Below, one piece after another: positions 43,567-52,110 of a stretch of DNA of 64,000 bases; the stretch's first letter is position 1; each line of letters begins with the position of its first letter. The DNA is from Arthrobacter sp. ISL-30 (GTDB lineage Bacteria; Actinomycetota; Actinomycetes; Actinomycetales; Micrococcaceae). The notes beneath the pieces were generated by a model. That model made no database searches, was not told where the DNA came from, and saw only the letters and a list, made by a program, of their open reading frames with translations. The stretch lies in the NCBI RefSeq assembly GCF_018613855.1, contig NZ_JAGGPK010000026.1:1-64000 (forward strand), given 5' to 3'. Position numbers and translations under genes: made by a program.

Positions 43567-43577
43567 GGAATTTCCTT

Positions 43578-44612
43578 TCACGCCTCCAACAGGGAAGCCG
43601 CCAGGCGGTCGAGATCGGCCGCCGCTTCGGCATGATTGCGGTTGGCTTCAGCCACCCGAACCACCTCGCCAATCACCAGGACAGCGGGGTTGCTGCAGTC
43701 CGTCGCCGCAGTAACGATGCTTCCAAGGTCGGCAATGGTGGTGCGCTGCCCGGGACGGTAACCGCGTTCGACCACAGCCATAGGCATGTCAGCTTGCATG
43801 CCTGCTCGGCGAAGACCTGCTGCGAGCTGGGGAAGCGTGCCGATACCCATCAGGATAACGATGGTTCCGCCGAGGCCCGCGAGGTGCTTGTGTTCCTTTT
43901 CCGTCAGCGGGGCATGACCGGAGACCACGGTGAACATGTGGCTGACTTCGCGATGGGTTACGGGGATTCCTGCCGCGGCAGGCACTGAGATGGCGCTCGT
44001 AACACCGGAAACCACGCGAACCGGGACGTTGGCGGCAACGCAGGCAGCTACTTCTTCGCCGCCCCGGCCGAAGACATAAGGGTCTCCGCCCTTGAGCCTG
44101 ACCACGTTCTTGCCGGTCAGGGCTGCCTCGACCATGAGCTTTTCGATGTCGCGCTGGCCGACCTTGTGGTGGCCCGGCGTCTTGCCGACATCCACGAGCT
44201 CTCCGCTGGTCAGCCTTGTCAGCTCGCTGCAGGGGGCCAGCCGGTCATAGAAGACGACGTCGGCATCCCGGAGCGCGTTCACTGCTCCCACCGTGAGCAG
44301 ATCCACCGTGCCGGGGCCGCCGCCCACCAGGGTGACGTGTCCCTCCGGTCCCGCCGGCGGTTCAACTGATACCGGGATGCCAGCCTCGCGGCAGCGCTGA
44401 AGCAGCGCGTCCCAGCCGGGTTCGCCGTCGTCCACTGCCGCCACCAGGAACGGACGCTCGGGCAAGGGACCGTCATTCGGGCCGCCGTCGGGAACGCTCA
44501 GGCGATAGACGATGGCGCCGGCTGCCTGGTAACGGCGTACTGCCTGCCGGGCGGACTTTTCCGAACCTGTGACCAGTACTTCACGGCCGTTGAGGTCGAT
44601 GTTGAGCTGCAT
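43578..44612 (-). CDS. cobA: uroporphyrinogen-III C-methyltransferase with a short N-terminal extension
   Basis: 344 aa. The C-terminal ~245 residues are the SAM-dependent methylase that makes precorrin-2 for sirohaem: VTLVGGGPGTVDLLTVGAV, VVRLKGGDPYVFGRGGEE and GIPVTHRE. The first ~95 residues (MQLNIDLNGREVLVTGSEKS) resemble the start of a CysG/Met8 precorrin-2 dehydrogenase but are far too short and lack a full NAD domain. The ATG at 44612 is 8 nt after the nirB stop. Its place between nirB and the HemD fusion points to sirohaem for nitrite reductase. The chelatase step is not encoded here. Confidence 0.9.
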   Translation of the reverse strand: MQLNIDLNGREVLVTGSEKSARQAVRRYQAAGAIVYRLSVPDGGPNDGPLPERPFLVAAVDDGEPGWDALLQRCREAGIPVSVEPPAGPEGHVTLVGGGPGTVDLLTVGAVNALRDADVVFYDRLAPCSELTRLTSGELVDVGKTPGHHKVGQRDIEKLMVEAALTGKNVVRLKGGDPYVFGRGGEEVAACVAANVPVRVVSGVTSAISVPAAAGIPVTHREVSHMFTVVSGHAPLTEKEHKHLAGLGGTIVILMGIGTLPQLAAGLRRAGMQADMPMAVVERGYRPGQRTTIADLGSIVTAATDCSNPAVLVIGEVVRVAEANRNHAEAAADLDRLAASLLEA

Positions 44613-44620
44613 GGCTACCC

Positions 44621-47239
44621 CTATTCGCTGCTGGACCGTACCGGAATGCTGGAGGCGATGAGCACGCCGCCCTTTTCCTCGTTCGTGGCGGGACGGATCT
44701 GTCCGCGCTCCGGAACGAAGGAGATCGATTCGTCTTTCTGGTTCGGGGCGTTCACGAAGGAGCGGAAGCGGCGCAGGCGCTCCGGATCCTTCAGGGTCTC
44801 GGCCCACTCGTCCTGGTAGTTGTCGACGTGCTTCGCCATGGCTGCCTCAAGGTCTTCGGCGATGCCCAGGGAATCGGTGACCACTACGTCTTCCACGTGC
44901 TTCAGGCCGCCGTCGAGCTCTTCCTGCCAGCGGGCCGTGCGCTGCAGGCGGTCGGCAGTGCGGATGTAGTACATCAGGTAACGGTCGATGTACTTGATCA
45001 GGGTTTCGTCGTCCAGGTCCTTGGCCAGGAGCTGGGCGTGGGCGGGGGTAGCTCCACCGTTGCCGCCGACGTACAGGTTCCAGCCATCGGCCGTGGCGAT
45101 GACGCCGACGTCCTTGCCGCGGGCCTCAGCGCATTCACGGGCACAGCCGGACACGCCCATCTTGAGCTTGTGGGGGCTGCGGAGGCCGCGGTATCGCAGC
45201 TCCAGGTTGATGGCCATGGCCACAGAGTCCTGGACGCCGAACCGGCACCAGGTGGAACCGACGCAGGACTTCACCGTGCGCAGGCTCTTGCCGTAGGCCT
45301 GGCCGGATTCGAAGCCGGCTTCCACCAGTTCCTTCCAGATTTCCGGAAGCTGCTCGAGGCGGGCACCGAACATGTCGATCCGCTGGCCGCCGGTGATCTT
45401 GGTGTAGAGGCCGTACTTTTCAGCGACGGCGGCAATGACGCCAAGGCCCTTCGGGGTGATCTCGCCGCCGGCGATGCGCGGGACCACCGAGTAGGTGCCG
45501 TCCTTCTGCATGTTGGCCAGTGCGCGGTCGTTGGTGTCCTGCAGGGTGCCGCGGCCGGCATCCAGGACGTAGGCGGAGTGCTGGCTTGCGAGGATGGAGG
45601 CGATGGTGGGCTTGCAGATATCGCAGCCGGCGCCGGTGCCGTACTTGGCCATGATCTCTTCGAAAGAGGTCAGTTCCAGGACCCGGATGGCATCGAACAG
45701 TTCCTGGCGGGAGAGTTCGATGTGCTCGCAGAGGGCCTTGGAGACCTCGACGCCGGACTTGGTCAGCTCGCTTTCCAGCAGCTTCTTCAGCATCGGGACA
45801 CAGGAACCACAGCTGGTTCCGGCGCGCGTGCAGCCCTTCAGTTCGCCGAGTTCCTGGACGGGAGCGCTGCCCTCGCAGGCGCCGCAACCGTTGATGTTGT
45901 CGCGGATGGTTCCGGCGGTGACGTTGTTGCAGGAGCAGAGGATCGCGTCGTCCGGAAGTTCGGTTTCCGGAGCGTCGCCGCCGCCGGCAGCCGTGAGGTA
46001 GGCGCCCGGCTCGCCGGGAAGCTCGCGGCCCAGAAGCGGACGGAGGCTGGTGTAGGGGGTGGCGTCGCCGACGAAGATGCCGCCCAGGAGGGTCTTGGCG
46101 TCGTCGGTCGTGACAACCTTCTGGTAGACGCCGCGGGCAGGGTCGGCGTAGACGATCTCAAGGGAGTGCTCGGTCTTCGCAAAAGCGTCACCGAAGCTGG
46201 CGACGTCCACACCGGAGAGCTTGAGCTTGGTGGCGGTGTCGAAACCGGGGAACGTCGCTTGGCCGCCGTGGAGGCGGTCTGCGACGATTTCGGCCATGGT
46301 GTTGGCCGGTGCGACCAGGCCCAGGCACATGCCGCCGTAGTTGGCCACTTCGCCGATTGCCCAGATTCCGGGAACTTCGGTGGCGCAGTAGTCATTGATC
46401 ACGACGCCGCCGCGCTGGCCCAGGCTGAAGAGCGGCTCCTCGCCCTCCGCCGGCCGGAAGAGTTCATCGCGCGGCCGGACGCCAATTGCGACGATCACGA
46501 TGTCAGCGTCGATGATGCGCTCGTCAGCCATCAGGACACCGGTAACCTGGCCCTCTTCGTCAGTCAATACTTCCGAAGGGAAGACGCCGCCGTGGATTTC
46601 GAAGCCCTTGGCTTTGATGAGGCGGCTCATTGCCTGACCCGCGCCCTCATCCAGCTGTGTGGCCATCAGCCACTGCGCACCGTCGATGACGATCGGGGTA
46701 GCGCCCAGCTGCTCGGTACCAGCTGCGGACTCGAGTCCGAGCAGCCCGCCACCGATGGTGACGGCCTTAACCTTGCGGCCCAATTTCTCGCCCAGCTCGG
46801 CGATGGCCTTGTTAATGGCCCACACGTCTTCGAGCGTGCGGTAAACGTGGGTGTGCTCGGCGCCGGGGATGGGGAGTCGGGCGGCATTAGAACCCGTTGC
46901 GACTACCAGGTCGTCGTATTCGTACTTGTTGCCAGCGGCCGTGAGGACGGTCTTGGCAACGGGGTCGATCTTGACGGCACGCTCGCCAGTTTGCAGCGTC
47001 AAGGCTTCGTGCTCCCACATGGAGGCCTTGCCCAGGGTAAGGTCAACGTCGGTTTGGGTCAGGGCCTTGCTCAGCGCTACACGGTCGTAGGGAAGGTGGG
47101 CTTCTTCGGTGAGCACCGTAACCTGCCAGCCTTCAAGACCGCGGTTGTACATGGCGTCGGCGAAACGGTGGGCCGCAGGGCCGCCTCCGACGACAACGAT
47201 GCGGCGCGGGTTCTCTGTACTTGAAGTGTGTCCGGTCAC
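44621..47239 (-). CDS. nirB: assimilatory nitrite reductase (NAD(P)H), large subunit
   Basis: 872 aa. It reduces nitrite to ammonium with six electrons from NAD(P)H. Domains in order: FAD/NAD oxidoreductase (VVVGGGPAAHRF near 18, VVATGSNAARLP, AIGEVANYG), a BFD-like [2Fe-2S] domain near 435-480 (CSCNN and GTSCGSC), and the sulfite/nitrite reductase half with the 4Fe-4S/sirohaem cysteines CVGSTWC near 658 and GCAREC near 696. The GTG at 47239 is preferred because GAAAGG lies 8 nt upstream and the N-terminus is then family-like. It is first of nirB-cobA-hemD. A GlnR-type box lies 69 bp upstream. Confidence 0.95.
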   Translation of the reverse strand: MTGHTSSTENPRRIVVVGGGPAAHRFADAMYNRGLEGWQVTVLTEEAHLPYDRVALSKALTQTDVDLTLGKASMWEHEALTLQTGERAVKIDPVAKTVLTAAGNKYEYDDLVVATGSNAARLPIPGAEHTHVYRTLEDVWAINKAIAELGEKLGRKVKAVTIGGGLLGLESAAGTEQLGATPIVIDGAQWLMATQLDEGAGQAMSRLIKAKGFEIHGGVFPSEVLTDEEGQVTGVLMADERIIDADIVIVAIGVRPRDELFRPAEGEEPLFSLGQRGGVVINDYCATEVPGIWAIGEVANYGGMCLGLVAPANTMAEIVADRLHGGQATFPGFDTATKLKLSGVDVASFGDAFAKTEHSLEIVYADPARGVYQKVVTTDDAKTLLGGIFVGDATPYTSLRPLLGRELPGEPGAYLTAAGGGDAPETELPDDAILCSCNNVTAGTIRDNINGCGACEGSAPVQELGELKGCTRAGTSCGSCVPMLKKLLESELTKSGVEVSKALCEHIELSRQELFDAIRVLELTSFEEIMAKYGTGAGCDICKPTIASILASQHSAYVLDAGRGTLQDTNDRALANMQKDGTYSVVPRIAGGEITPKGLGVIAAVAEKYGLYTKITGGQRIDMFGARLEQLPEIWKELVEAGFESGQAYGKSLRTVKSCVGSTWCRFGVQDSVAMAINLELRYRGLRSPHKLKMGVSGCARECAEARGKDVGVIATADGWNLYVGGNGGATPAHAQLLAKDLDDETLIKYIDRYLMYYIRTADRLQRTARWQEELDGGLKHVEDVVVTDSLGIAEDLEAAMAKHVDNYQDEWAETLKDPERLRRFRSFVNAPNQKDESISFVPERGQIRPATNEEKGGVLIASSIPVRSSSE

Positions 47240-47307
47240 TGGTGGGCCTTTCGCATATGTTGCAGAAGGAGCTCCGCAACTTTGTCTATCCAGACTATGG
47301 ATCAGCA

Positions 47308-47345
47308 GTTTCGCTTCAGTTTCCCGATTGTTTCGTGATCTTAAC
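47308..47345 (-). promoter_or_regulatory. predicted GlnR box in the nirB-nirD divergent promoter region
   Basis: On the forward strand GTTTC occurs at 47308, 47319 and 47330, followed by TTAAC at 47341, each exactly 11 bp apart. Read towards nirB this is GTTAA-n6-GAAAC-n6-GAAAC-n6-GAAAC, matching the GlnR consensus GTnAC-n6-GaAAC (twice) with only two mismatches in total. GlnR activates nirB under nitrogen limitation in Streptomyces and mycobacteria. Confidence 0.7.
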
Positions 47346-47519
47346 TTCTGCATCACGAACAGATTTCGGGGCGAGTGAGGTCTCTTTTACGAGCCGGACA
47401 CATTCTTTGCATTCCAACGAAACACCGGACGCCTACCTTGATGTTGTGGCCGCAATGGCCCGGGCCTGGTTGGCGGTAGAGGTTCCGCCGGCTCAACAGG
47501 CTTAGCGAGAGGGGCTGAA

Positions 47520-47891
47520 ATGACCGTAATTCTTGAACGCGTTGAGGGACAGGCTGCCGAAGCAGGCGCTGCCAGCTGGCACCCGGTATGCCCGGTAGAC
47601 GAGCTGGAACTGGCCTGGGGAGAGGCAGCATTGATCGAGGGACGCCAGATTGCGCTGTTCCGTATCGCTCCCGGGGAGGTCTTTGCCGTGACCCAGCAGG
47701 ATCCCGCCACCCTGGCCAATGTCATGGCCCGCGGCATCATCGGATCCCGGGGCAGCCGTCCCACGATTGCCTCGCCGCTGCACAAGGAGGTCTACGACCT
47801 CGAGACAGGCGAATGCTTTACCAACCCTGAACTGAGCCTCGCGACTTACCAGACCCGCGTGGTTGACGGTTACCTTGAGGTAGCTGTCTAG
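47520..47891 (+). CDS. nirD: nitrite reductase (NAD(P)H), small subunit
   Basis: 123 aa Rieske-like fold partner of NirB. Like other NirD proteins it lacks the Rieske Cys/His cluster ligands, with TIASPLHKEVYDLETGEC in that region. The Shine-Dalgarno GAGAGGGG is 5 nt before the ATG. Unusually it is divergent from nirB, separated by 280 bp, rather than directly downstream of it. The start of the intergenic region carries the GlnR-type box. Confidence 0.92.
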   Translation: MTVILERVEGQAAEAGAASWHPVCPVDELELAWGEAALIEGRQIALFRIAPGEVFAVTQQDPATLANVMARGIIGSRGSRPTIASPLHKEVYDLETGECFTNPELSLATYQTRVVDGYLEVAV

Positions 47892-47970
47892 GCAGTAGTT
47901 TCCGCCGCTTCCCGGCTTTCCGGTGCTTCCTGACTTTAGGGGGCGGCAAATTCAACCTCCAACGCTCATG

Positions 47971-48000
47971 CTGGCCGGCTCCGAATTCGGAGCCGGCCAG
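47971..48000. terminator. perfect 30-bp palindrome between nirD and the phosphomutase gene
   Basis: CTGGCCGGCTCCGAA (47971-47985) is followed directly by its exact complement TTCGGAGCCGGCCAG (47986-48000). It sits between convergent genes and probably ends both. The next 50 bp hold three near-copies of GTTTCCGGC. Confidence 0.7.
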
Positions 48001-48057
48001 AGGCGTTTCCGGCCCAGCTTGTTTCCGGCTTTGTTTCCGGCCGGTTTTGGCCGAGCG

Positions 48058-49815
48058 CTAGAGGCCGAGCGCCTCGCGGACGTCCGCAAGGACGCGGTCC
48101 AGTGCTGAGCGGGCCGCCAGGCGCGCCTCCGGAACTTCCGCCGCCGACTCGAGCGGAATGATGACTTCCAGATAGCACTTGAGTTTCGGCTCGGTGCCGC
48201 TGGGCCTGATGATAACGCGGCTCTGGTCGCGCGTGAGATAGAGCAGCCCGTCCGTTGGCGGGAGCTTCTCGCTTCCCTCGGCCAGGTCGGTGAAGCTGTC
48301 GACGGCGGAGCCGCCAAACGATTCGGGCGGATTGACCCTGAGCCTGTTCATCATGGCATCCAGCAGCCCAAGGTCCGCTACACGGATGCTGAGCTGGTCG
48401 CTCGCATGCAGCCCATGGATCAGATACAACTCATCCAGTGTGTCAAAAATGGTCTTGCCGGCCTCCTTGGCGGTGGCGGCGAGCTCCGCGATGAGGACTG
48501 CCGCGGAGATTCCGTCCTTGTCCCGCACCAACTCCGGGGCTACGCAGTAGCCAAGGGCCTCTTCGTAGCCGTACACGAGCCCCGGAACCCTGGAGATCCA
48601 CTTGAAACCGGTCAGCGTTTCCTCGTGGGCGTAACCGGCGGCGGCCGCAATCCGGGACAGTAGGCGGGACGAAACAATGGAGTTGGCGAAGACTCCGCCG
48701 GCAGGATCTGTTCCGCGCGCAGCCAGCCGCGCCGCAATGTGCGCGCCGAGCAGTGCTCCCACTTCATCGCCCCGGAGCATGCGCCAGGCACCCGTTCCTG
48801 GATCTCCGCTTCCGGGATCCAAAGCGGCAACCGCCACCCGATCGGCGTCGGGATCATTGGCCAAAACCAGGTCTGCTCCGGTCCTTGCAGCAGTCTCGAG
48901 CGCGAGGTCGAGGGCACCTGGCTCCTCCGGATTCGGGAAGCTCACCGTGGGGAATTCGGGATCCGGCGCGGCCTGTTCGGCAACCACGGTGACATCTTTG
49001 AAACCTGCGGCGTTAAGTACTGACACCGCGGTCTCCCCGCCGACGCCATGCATGGGGGTCAGGACGATCTTCAGCTCGCGTGCCTTGAAGTTCTTTGCGT
49101 CCGCCAGGGCAGCTACTGCCGCCTCATAATCCGTGGCAATGGATTCGGGGAGCACAGTCCAACCGCCTGTGGCGAGCTCGATCGAATCGACGCTGCCCAC
49201 TGCGGAAATCCGGGCCGCGATCCTGGCATCGAGGGGCGCGACAATCTGGGCGCCCCTGCCGCTTTCCTCGACGGCACGACCGCCCAGATAGACCTTATAA
49301 CCGTTGTCTTGCGGGGGATTGTGGCTGGCAGTCACCATGACGCCGCCGTCGCAGTCCAGGGCCTTCACCGCGTAGGCAAGCAAGGGCGTGGGCAGCGCGG
49401 AGGGCATGAGGAAGGTTTCGATCCCGGCGGCGGTGAAGATCGCAGCGCTCTCTTCAGCGAAAATGTCCGAGTTGTGGCGGGCGTCGTAACCGACGACGGC
49501 TCGGGGCCGGGTACCGGGGGCAGCAGTGGCCAGGGTGTCAAGCAGGAAGTCGGCGAAACCTGCGGCCGCCCGGCGCACCACCACGCGGTTCATACGGTTT
49601 GGGCCGGGGCCGAGGGCTGCCCGCAGACCGGCGGTGCCAAATTGAAGAGTACCGCTGAAGCTGTCGGCGAGCTGCTGCCGGGCGGCAGGAATACCGCTGA
49701 CGGCAAGTTCGGTGAGTTCGGCAAGAGCGGCGGCGGTGCTTGGATCCGGGTCCAGGGAAGCCCATTCCCTGGCTTCGCTGATCAGCTGGGTAAATTCGGG
49801 ATCCGTGGAAGTCAT
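48058..49815 (-). CDS. phospho-sugar mutase (phosphoglucomutase/phosphomannomutase, PGM2-like)
   Basis: 585 aa. It interconverts sugar-1- and sugar-6-phosphates through a phosphoserine: VMVTASHNPPQDNGYKVYL (catalytic Ser), the metal-binding LANDPDADRVAVAA, the sugar-binding GYEEALGYCVAPE and the C-terminal phosphate loop RPSGTEPKLKCYLE. The length and the N-terminal LQFGTAGLRAALGPGPNRMN match the PGM2-like group. The substrate (glucose versus mannose or pentose phosphates) cannot be told. TAGTTT lies 7 nt before the ATG, a possible leaderless start, within a small palindrome (ACGATA-AAAC-TATCGT). Confidence 0.9.
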   Translation of the reverse strand: MTSTDPEFTQLISEAREWASLDPDPSTAAALAELTELAVSGIPAARQQLADSFSGTLQFGTAGLRAALGPGPNRMNRVVVRRAAAGFADFLLDTLATAAPGTRPRAVVGYDARHNSDIFAEESAAIFTAAGIETFLMPSALPTPLLAYAVKALDCDGGVMVTASHNPPQDNGYKVYLGGRAVEESGRGAQIVAPLDARIAARISAVGSVDSIELATGGWTVLPESIATDYEAAVAALADAKNFKARELKIVLTPMHGVGGETAVSVLNAAGFKDVTVVAEQAAPDPEFPTVSFPNPEEPGALDLALETAARTGADLVLANDPDADRVAVAALDPGSGDPGTGAWRMLRGDEVGALLGAHIAARLAARGTDPAGGVFANSIVSSRLLSRIAAAAGYAHEETLTGFKWISRVPGLVYGYEEALGYCVAPELVRDKDGISAAVLIAELAATAKEAGKTIFDTLDELYLIHGLHASDQLSIRVADLGLLDAMMNRLRVNPPESFGGSAVDSFTDLAEGSEKLPPTDGLLYLTRDQSRVIIRPSGTEPKLKCYLEVIIPLESAAEVPEARLAARSALDRVLADVREALGL

Positions 49816-49938
49816 AACGATAAAACTATCGTCAAACGGCGTCGAACTCCCGCCTGGGCGGACATCGATACGGTCACAGAACGGTATTACGGGGGCCGGA
49901 ACGGGAGGTGAACCGCGCTGGGCTAGGAGGTAAACGGC

Positions 49939-49973
49939 GCCGGGCCGGCAGCATTGTGTGCTGCCGGCCCGGC
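49939..49973 (-). terminator. terminator of the GH68 gene
   Basis: GCCGGGCCGGCAGCA (49939-49953) pairs perfectly with TGCTGCCGGCCCGGC (49959-49973) around a 5-nt loop, starting 26 bp past the stop codon. Confidence 0.8.
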
Positions 49974-49998
49974 GGTAATGAAATGAGGAATTTTGTTC

Positions 49999-51603
49999 CT
50001 ACTTGTAGAGGCCCTCGCCACCGACGCGGACGTTCGTGGGAAGGTAGCCGAACGGGCCAAGCCCGTCCTGGCCGAAGCTGCGGTCAACCTGGGTCACGCC
50101 ATCCTTGAAGTTGATCTTCACAGTGGGAGACAGGGAGCCGCCGCGGACACCGTTGACGTTGTCGATGAATGACTGCACCAAGCCGTTAGGCTGCACATAG
50201 TGCGAGTATGCCTGGAACTGGCGGCCGTTCTGCTGGCCAGAGATGGTCCCGCTCGGGTTGTTGGCCGGCAGGTTCAGGTCCGTTGGCGAGCCGAGCGCGA
50301 GGCCGGAGTTGTTCACCGGCTGGAAGTCGGAACGAACGCCGTCGCCGACGAAGCCGTAAACGCCGTCCGGGCCACGCATGCCGTCTGCATAGGTGAACTG
50401 GTGGCTGATCGTGTACAGGTAGTACTTGTTCTTGCCGTTTTCGTTCTGGATGAAGATCTGGGGACGCTCAGTCTGGTCGTTGACGCAGTTGGCGGACAGG
50501 ATCGGCGGCAGGAACTTCCACTTGGTCAGGTCCTTGTTCTCGGCTACGGCCAGGCCAACGTTGCCGGTCTGGTAGAAGGCGCCGGTCTTCGTGTTGACGT
50601 CCGCGACCGTCTCGGCATGCTGGTCGCCCGGGCGGTAACCCAGGTCGTCTTCGGTGCAGCGGTACTCGCCGCGGTTGCCGGCGGTGTTGCCCTCGAAGAC
50701 CATGAAGGTCTTGCCCGGGTGGGCCGGATCCTCGAACGTGAACGGGTCGCGGAAGGCAAAGCCCGGGTTCTGGTCCTTGGTCTGGTACATCTTTCCATCC
50801 GGCTCGAGGAGCTTGGTGTGCTCGAAGCCGTCGAAGGTGACGCCGTTCTGGTCGGCGTGGATGTTGCCGAGGGCCTTTGCGATGGCGGCGTCCGGGGCGA
50901 TGCCGCCGCCGCCCGCGTTGCGCTCGGCAACGTCGTAGAACGTGGTCGCGGTGTAGAACACGTTCACGTGGTTGCCCTGCATCAGGCGGGTGGAGCCCGA
51001 CCATTCGGTGTTGCCGACGGAGGTGTTGTCCAGGAACAGGTGTCCGCCGTAGTTCCACTTGTCCTTAGTCGGGTCGGCGTTGGTCTTGCGGAAGAAGTAG
51101 CCGATACGGGCGTTCCAGTGGCGCTGGTCGAAGCCATAGCCCGCGTGGCGGTCGGCGACGAGGGAGAAGATGACGTCCCAGCCCTTGTAGCTGATCTGGT
51201 TCGCGTTCTCGTCAGTCAGGGACCAGGTGTCCCAGACCCAGACGTCATCGTTCATAGCGGGGAAATCCTCGGGGATTTCCGGCATGGTGATGTCGGGGCT
51301 CATGGAGTTCTCGCCAGGCGCAACGTTGGGGTTGCTCTGGGCCATGATCTGGCGGGCGTCCGCACGGGTCCACTTGGCCGTGAAATCAGCCGCAGGGTCG
51401 AACGCCTGCTGGGAGTGCTCGGTCGGCAGGGCGAATCCGGGGGTGGGCGCCGGCATGTCGTTCGACGGCGGATCGGCCGGGATGTTTGCCTGTGCTGCCG
51501 GGGAGGCCAGCAGCGCGGCGGCGGCCACGCTGGCAGCAGCTGCCACGGAGACAGCCTGCCTCAGACGGCGGCGGGGCCGTGTTGGGGTTGAGTGAGATTT
51601 CAT
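49999..51603 (-). CDS. secreted GH68 fructosyltransferase (levansucrase or beta-fructofuranosidase)
   Basis: 534 aa. A signal peptide runs to about residue 39 (twin basic N-terminus, Ala-rich core, cleavage after AQA). The GH68 catalytic triad is visible: the nucleophile Asp in VWDTWSL at 125, the stabilising Asp in FRDPFTFEDP near 285 and the acid/base Glu in DQTERPQIFIQ near 375. The enzyme cleaves sucrose and either builds levan/fructo-oligosaccharides or releases fructose. Arthrobacter GH68 enzymes called beta-fructofuranosidase exist, so the product is not certain. It is transcribed alone, with a 507-bp upstream region containing a LacI/cre-type operator. Confidence 0.9.
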   Translation of the reverse strand: MKSHSTPTRPRRRLRQAVSVAAAASVAAAALLASPAAQANIPADPPSNDMPAPTPGFALPTEHSQQAFDPAADFTAKWTRADARQIMAQSNPNVAPGENSMSPDITMPEIPEDFPAMNDDVWVWDTWSLTDENANQISYKGWDVIFSLVADRHAGYGFDQRHWNARIGYFFRKTNADPTKDKWNYGGHLFLDNTSVGNTEWSGSTRLMQGNHVNVFYTATTFYDVAERNAGGGGIAPDAAIAKALGNIHADQNGVTFDGFEHTKLLEPDGKMYQTKDQNPGFAFRDPFTFEDPAHPGKTFMVFEGNTAGNRGEYRCTEDDLGYRPGDQHAETVADVNTKTGAFYQTGNVGLAVAENKDLTKWKFLPPILSANCVNDQTERPQIFIQNENGKNKYYLYTISHQFTYADGMRGPDGVYGFVGDGVRSDFQPVNNSGLALGSPTDLNLPANNPSGTISGQQNGRQFQAYSHYVQPNGLVQSFIDNVNGVRGGSLSPTVKINFKDGVTQVDRSFGQDGLGPFGYLPTNVRVGGEGLYK

Positions 51604-52110
51604 GCTTGCTCTTCTCGCGGAGTTTTGGATATTTCGTGGAAGATCGGGCGCAAGCCCTTATCCGAACTCAGGCGGCCCCGACATACGCTGTTGGCGCCAT
51701 CGGAGACGCCGTTGTGTCGGGTGCTGACGGCCCCTTCTGGGGCGCCGTCAAAGGTGGCACCGGCACGTCGACTTGCCGGGGCAATTTCAAAGCTAGGCAC
51801 TCAGCGGAAGCAAAGCAAAGTGCGTTTCATGCCCATAAAACGGATGTCAGACATATTTGTGCAAGCGCTTACATTTTCATTGCGCGCGCGTGCCACGTTC
51901 TGCTCGAATCGTCAATTATTTCTCGAGCGGTATTCGATTTTGTGAAATTTAACCTTGCGTTAATCCACGCCATTGTTGACTTGACATCGGTGTCGTCAGA
52001 TGCAGGACATTACGGGAAAAGTTGTTAGCGATCCCATTAAACGGCTGCCGCCGCCAGTGCCTGTTCGGCAGGAAGGTTCGAGGGTCGCGACCGCCAACCT
52101 GCGAGCGTCC
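51604..52110. other. 507-bp AT-rich spacer between the GH68 and purine phosphorylase genes
   Basis: No credible gene. The stretch 51840-51990 is much richer in A+T than the neighbouring genes and holds the operator at 51860-51873. On the GH68 strand TTGCAC within that operator is followed 18 nt later by TTTTAT, a possible -35/-10 pair, which would put the operator over the promoter. A small inverted repeat TGAC..GTCA lies near 51981-51997. Confidence 0.5.
51860..51873. promoter_or_regulatory. LacI/CcpA-type operator upstream of the GH68 gene
   Basis: TGCAAGCGCTTACA is a near-perfect palindrome around AAGCGCTT with TG/CA ends. This matches operators of LacI-family repressors and the Gram-positive catabolite-responsive element. 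It predicts sugar-dependent control of the secreted sucrase. Confidence 0.6.

Noticed and set aside
44828..47224. A 798-codon open frame on the strand opposite nirB
   Set aside because: It lies entirely antisense to a gene with full nirB motifs. Long shadow frames are expected in GC-rich DNA, and the translation shows no recognisable domain.
47408..47423. A further GlnR half-site (GAAAC at 47419) nearer nirD
   Set aside because: The pentamer 11 bp upstream (TGCAT) does not fit GTnAC and no other phased partner is present.
50200..51591. A 463-codon open frame opposite the GH68 gene, and similar long antisense frames such as 3483-5054
   Set aside because: They mirror strongly conserved genes, have biased composition and no family motifs.
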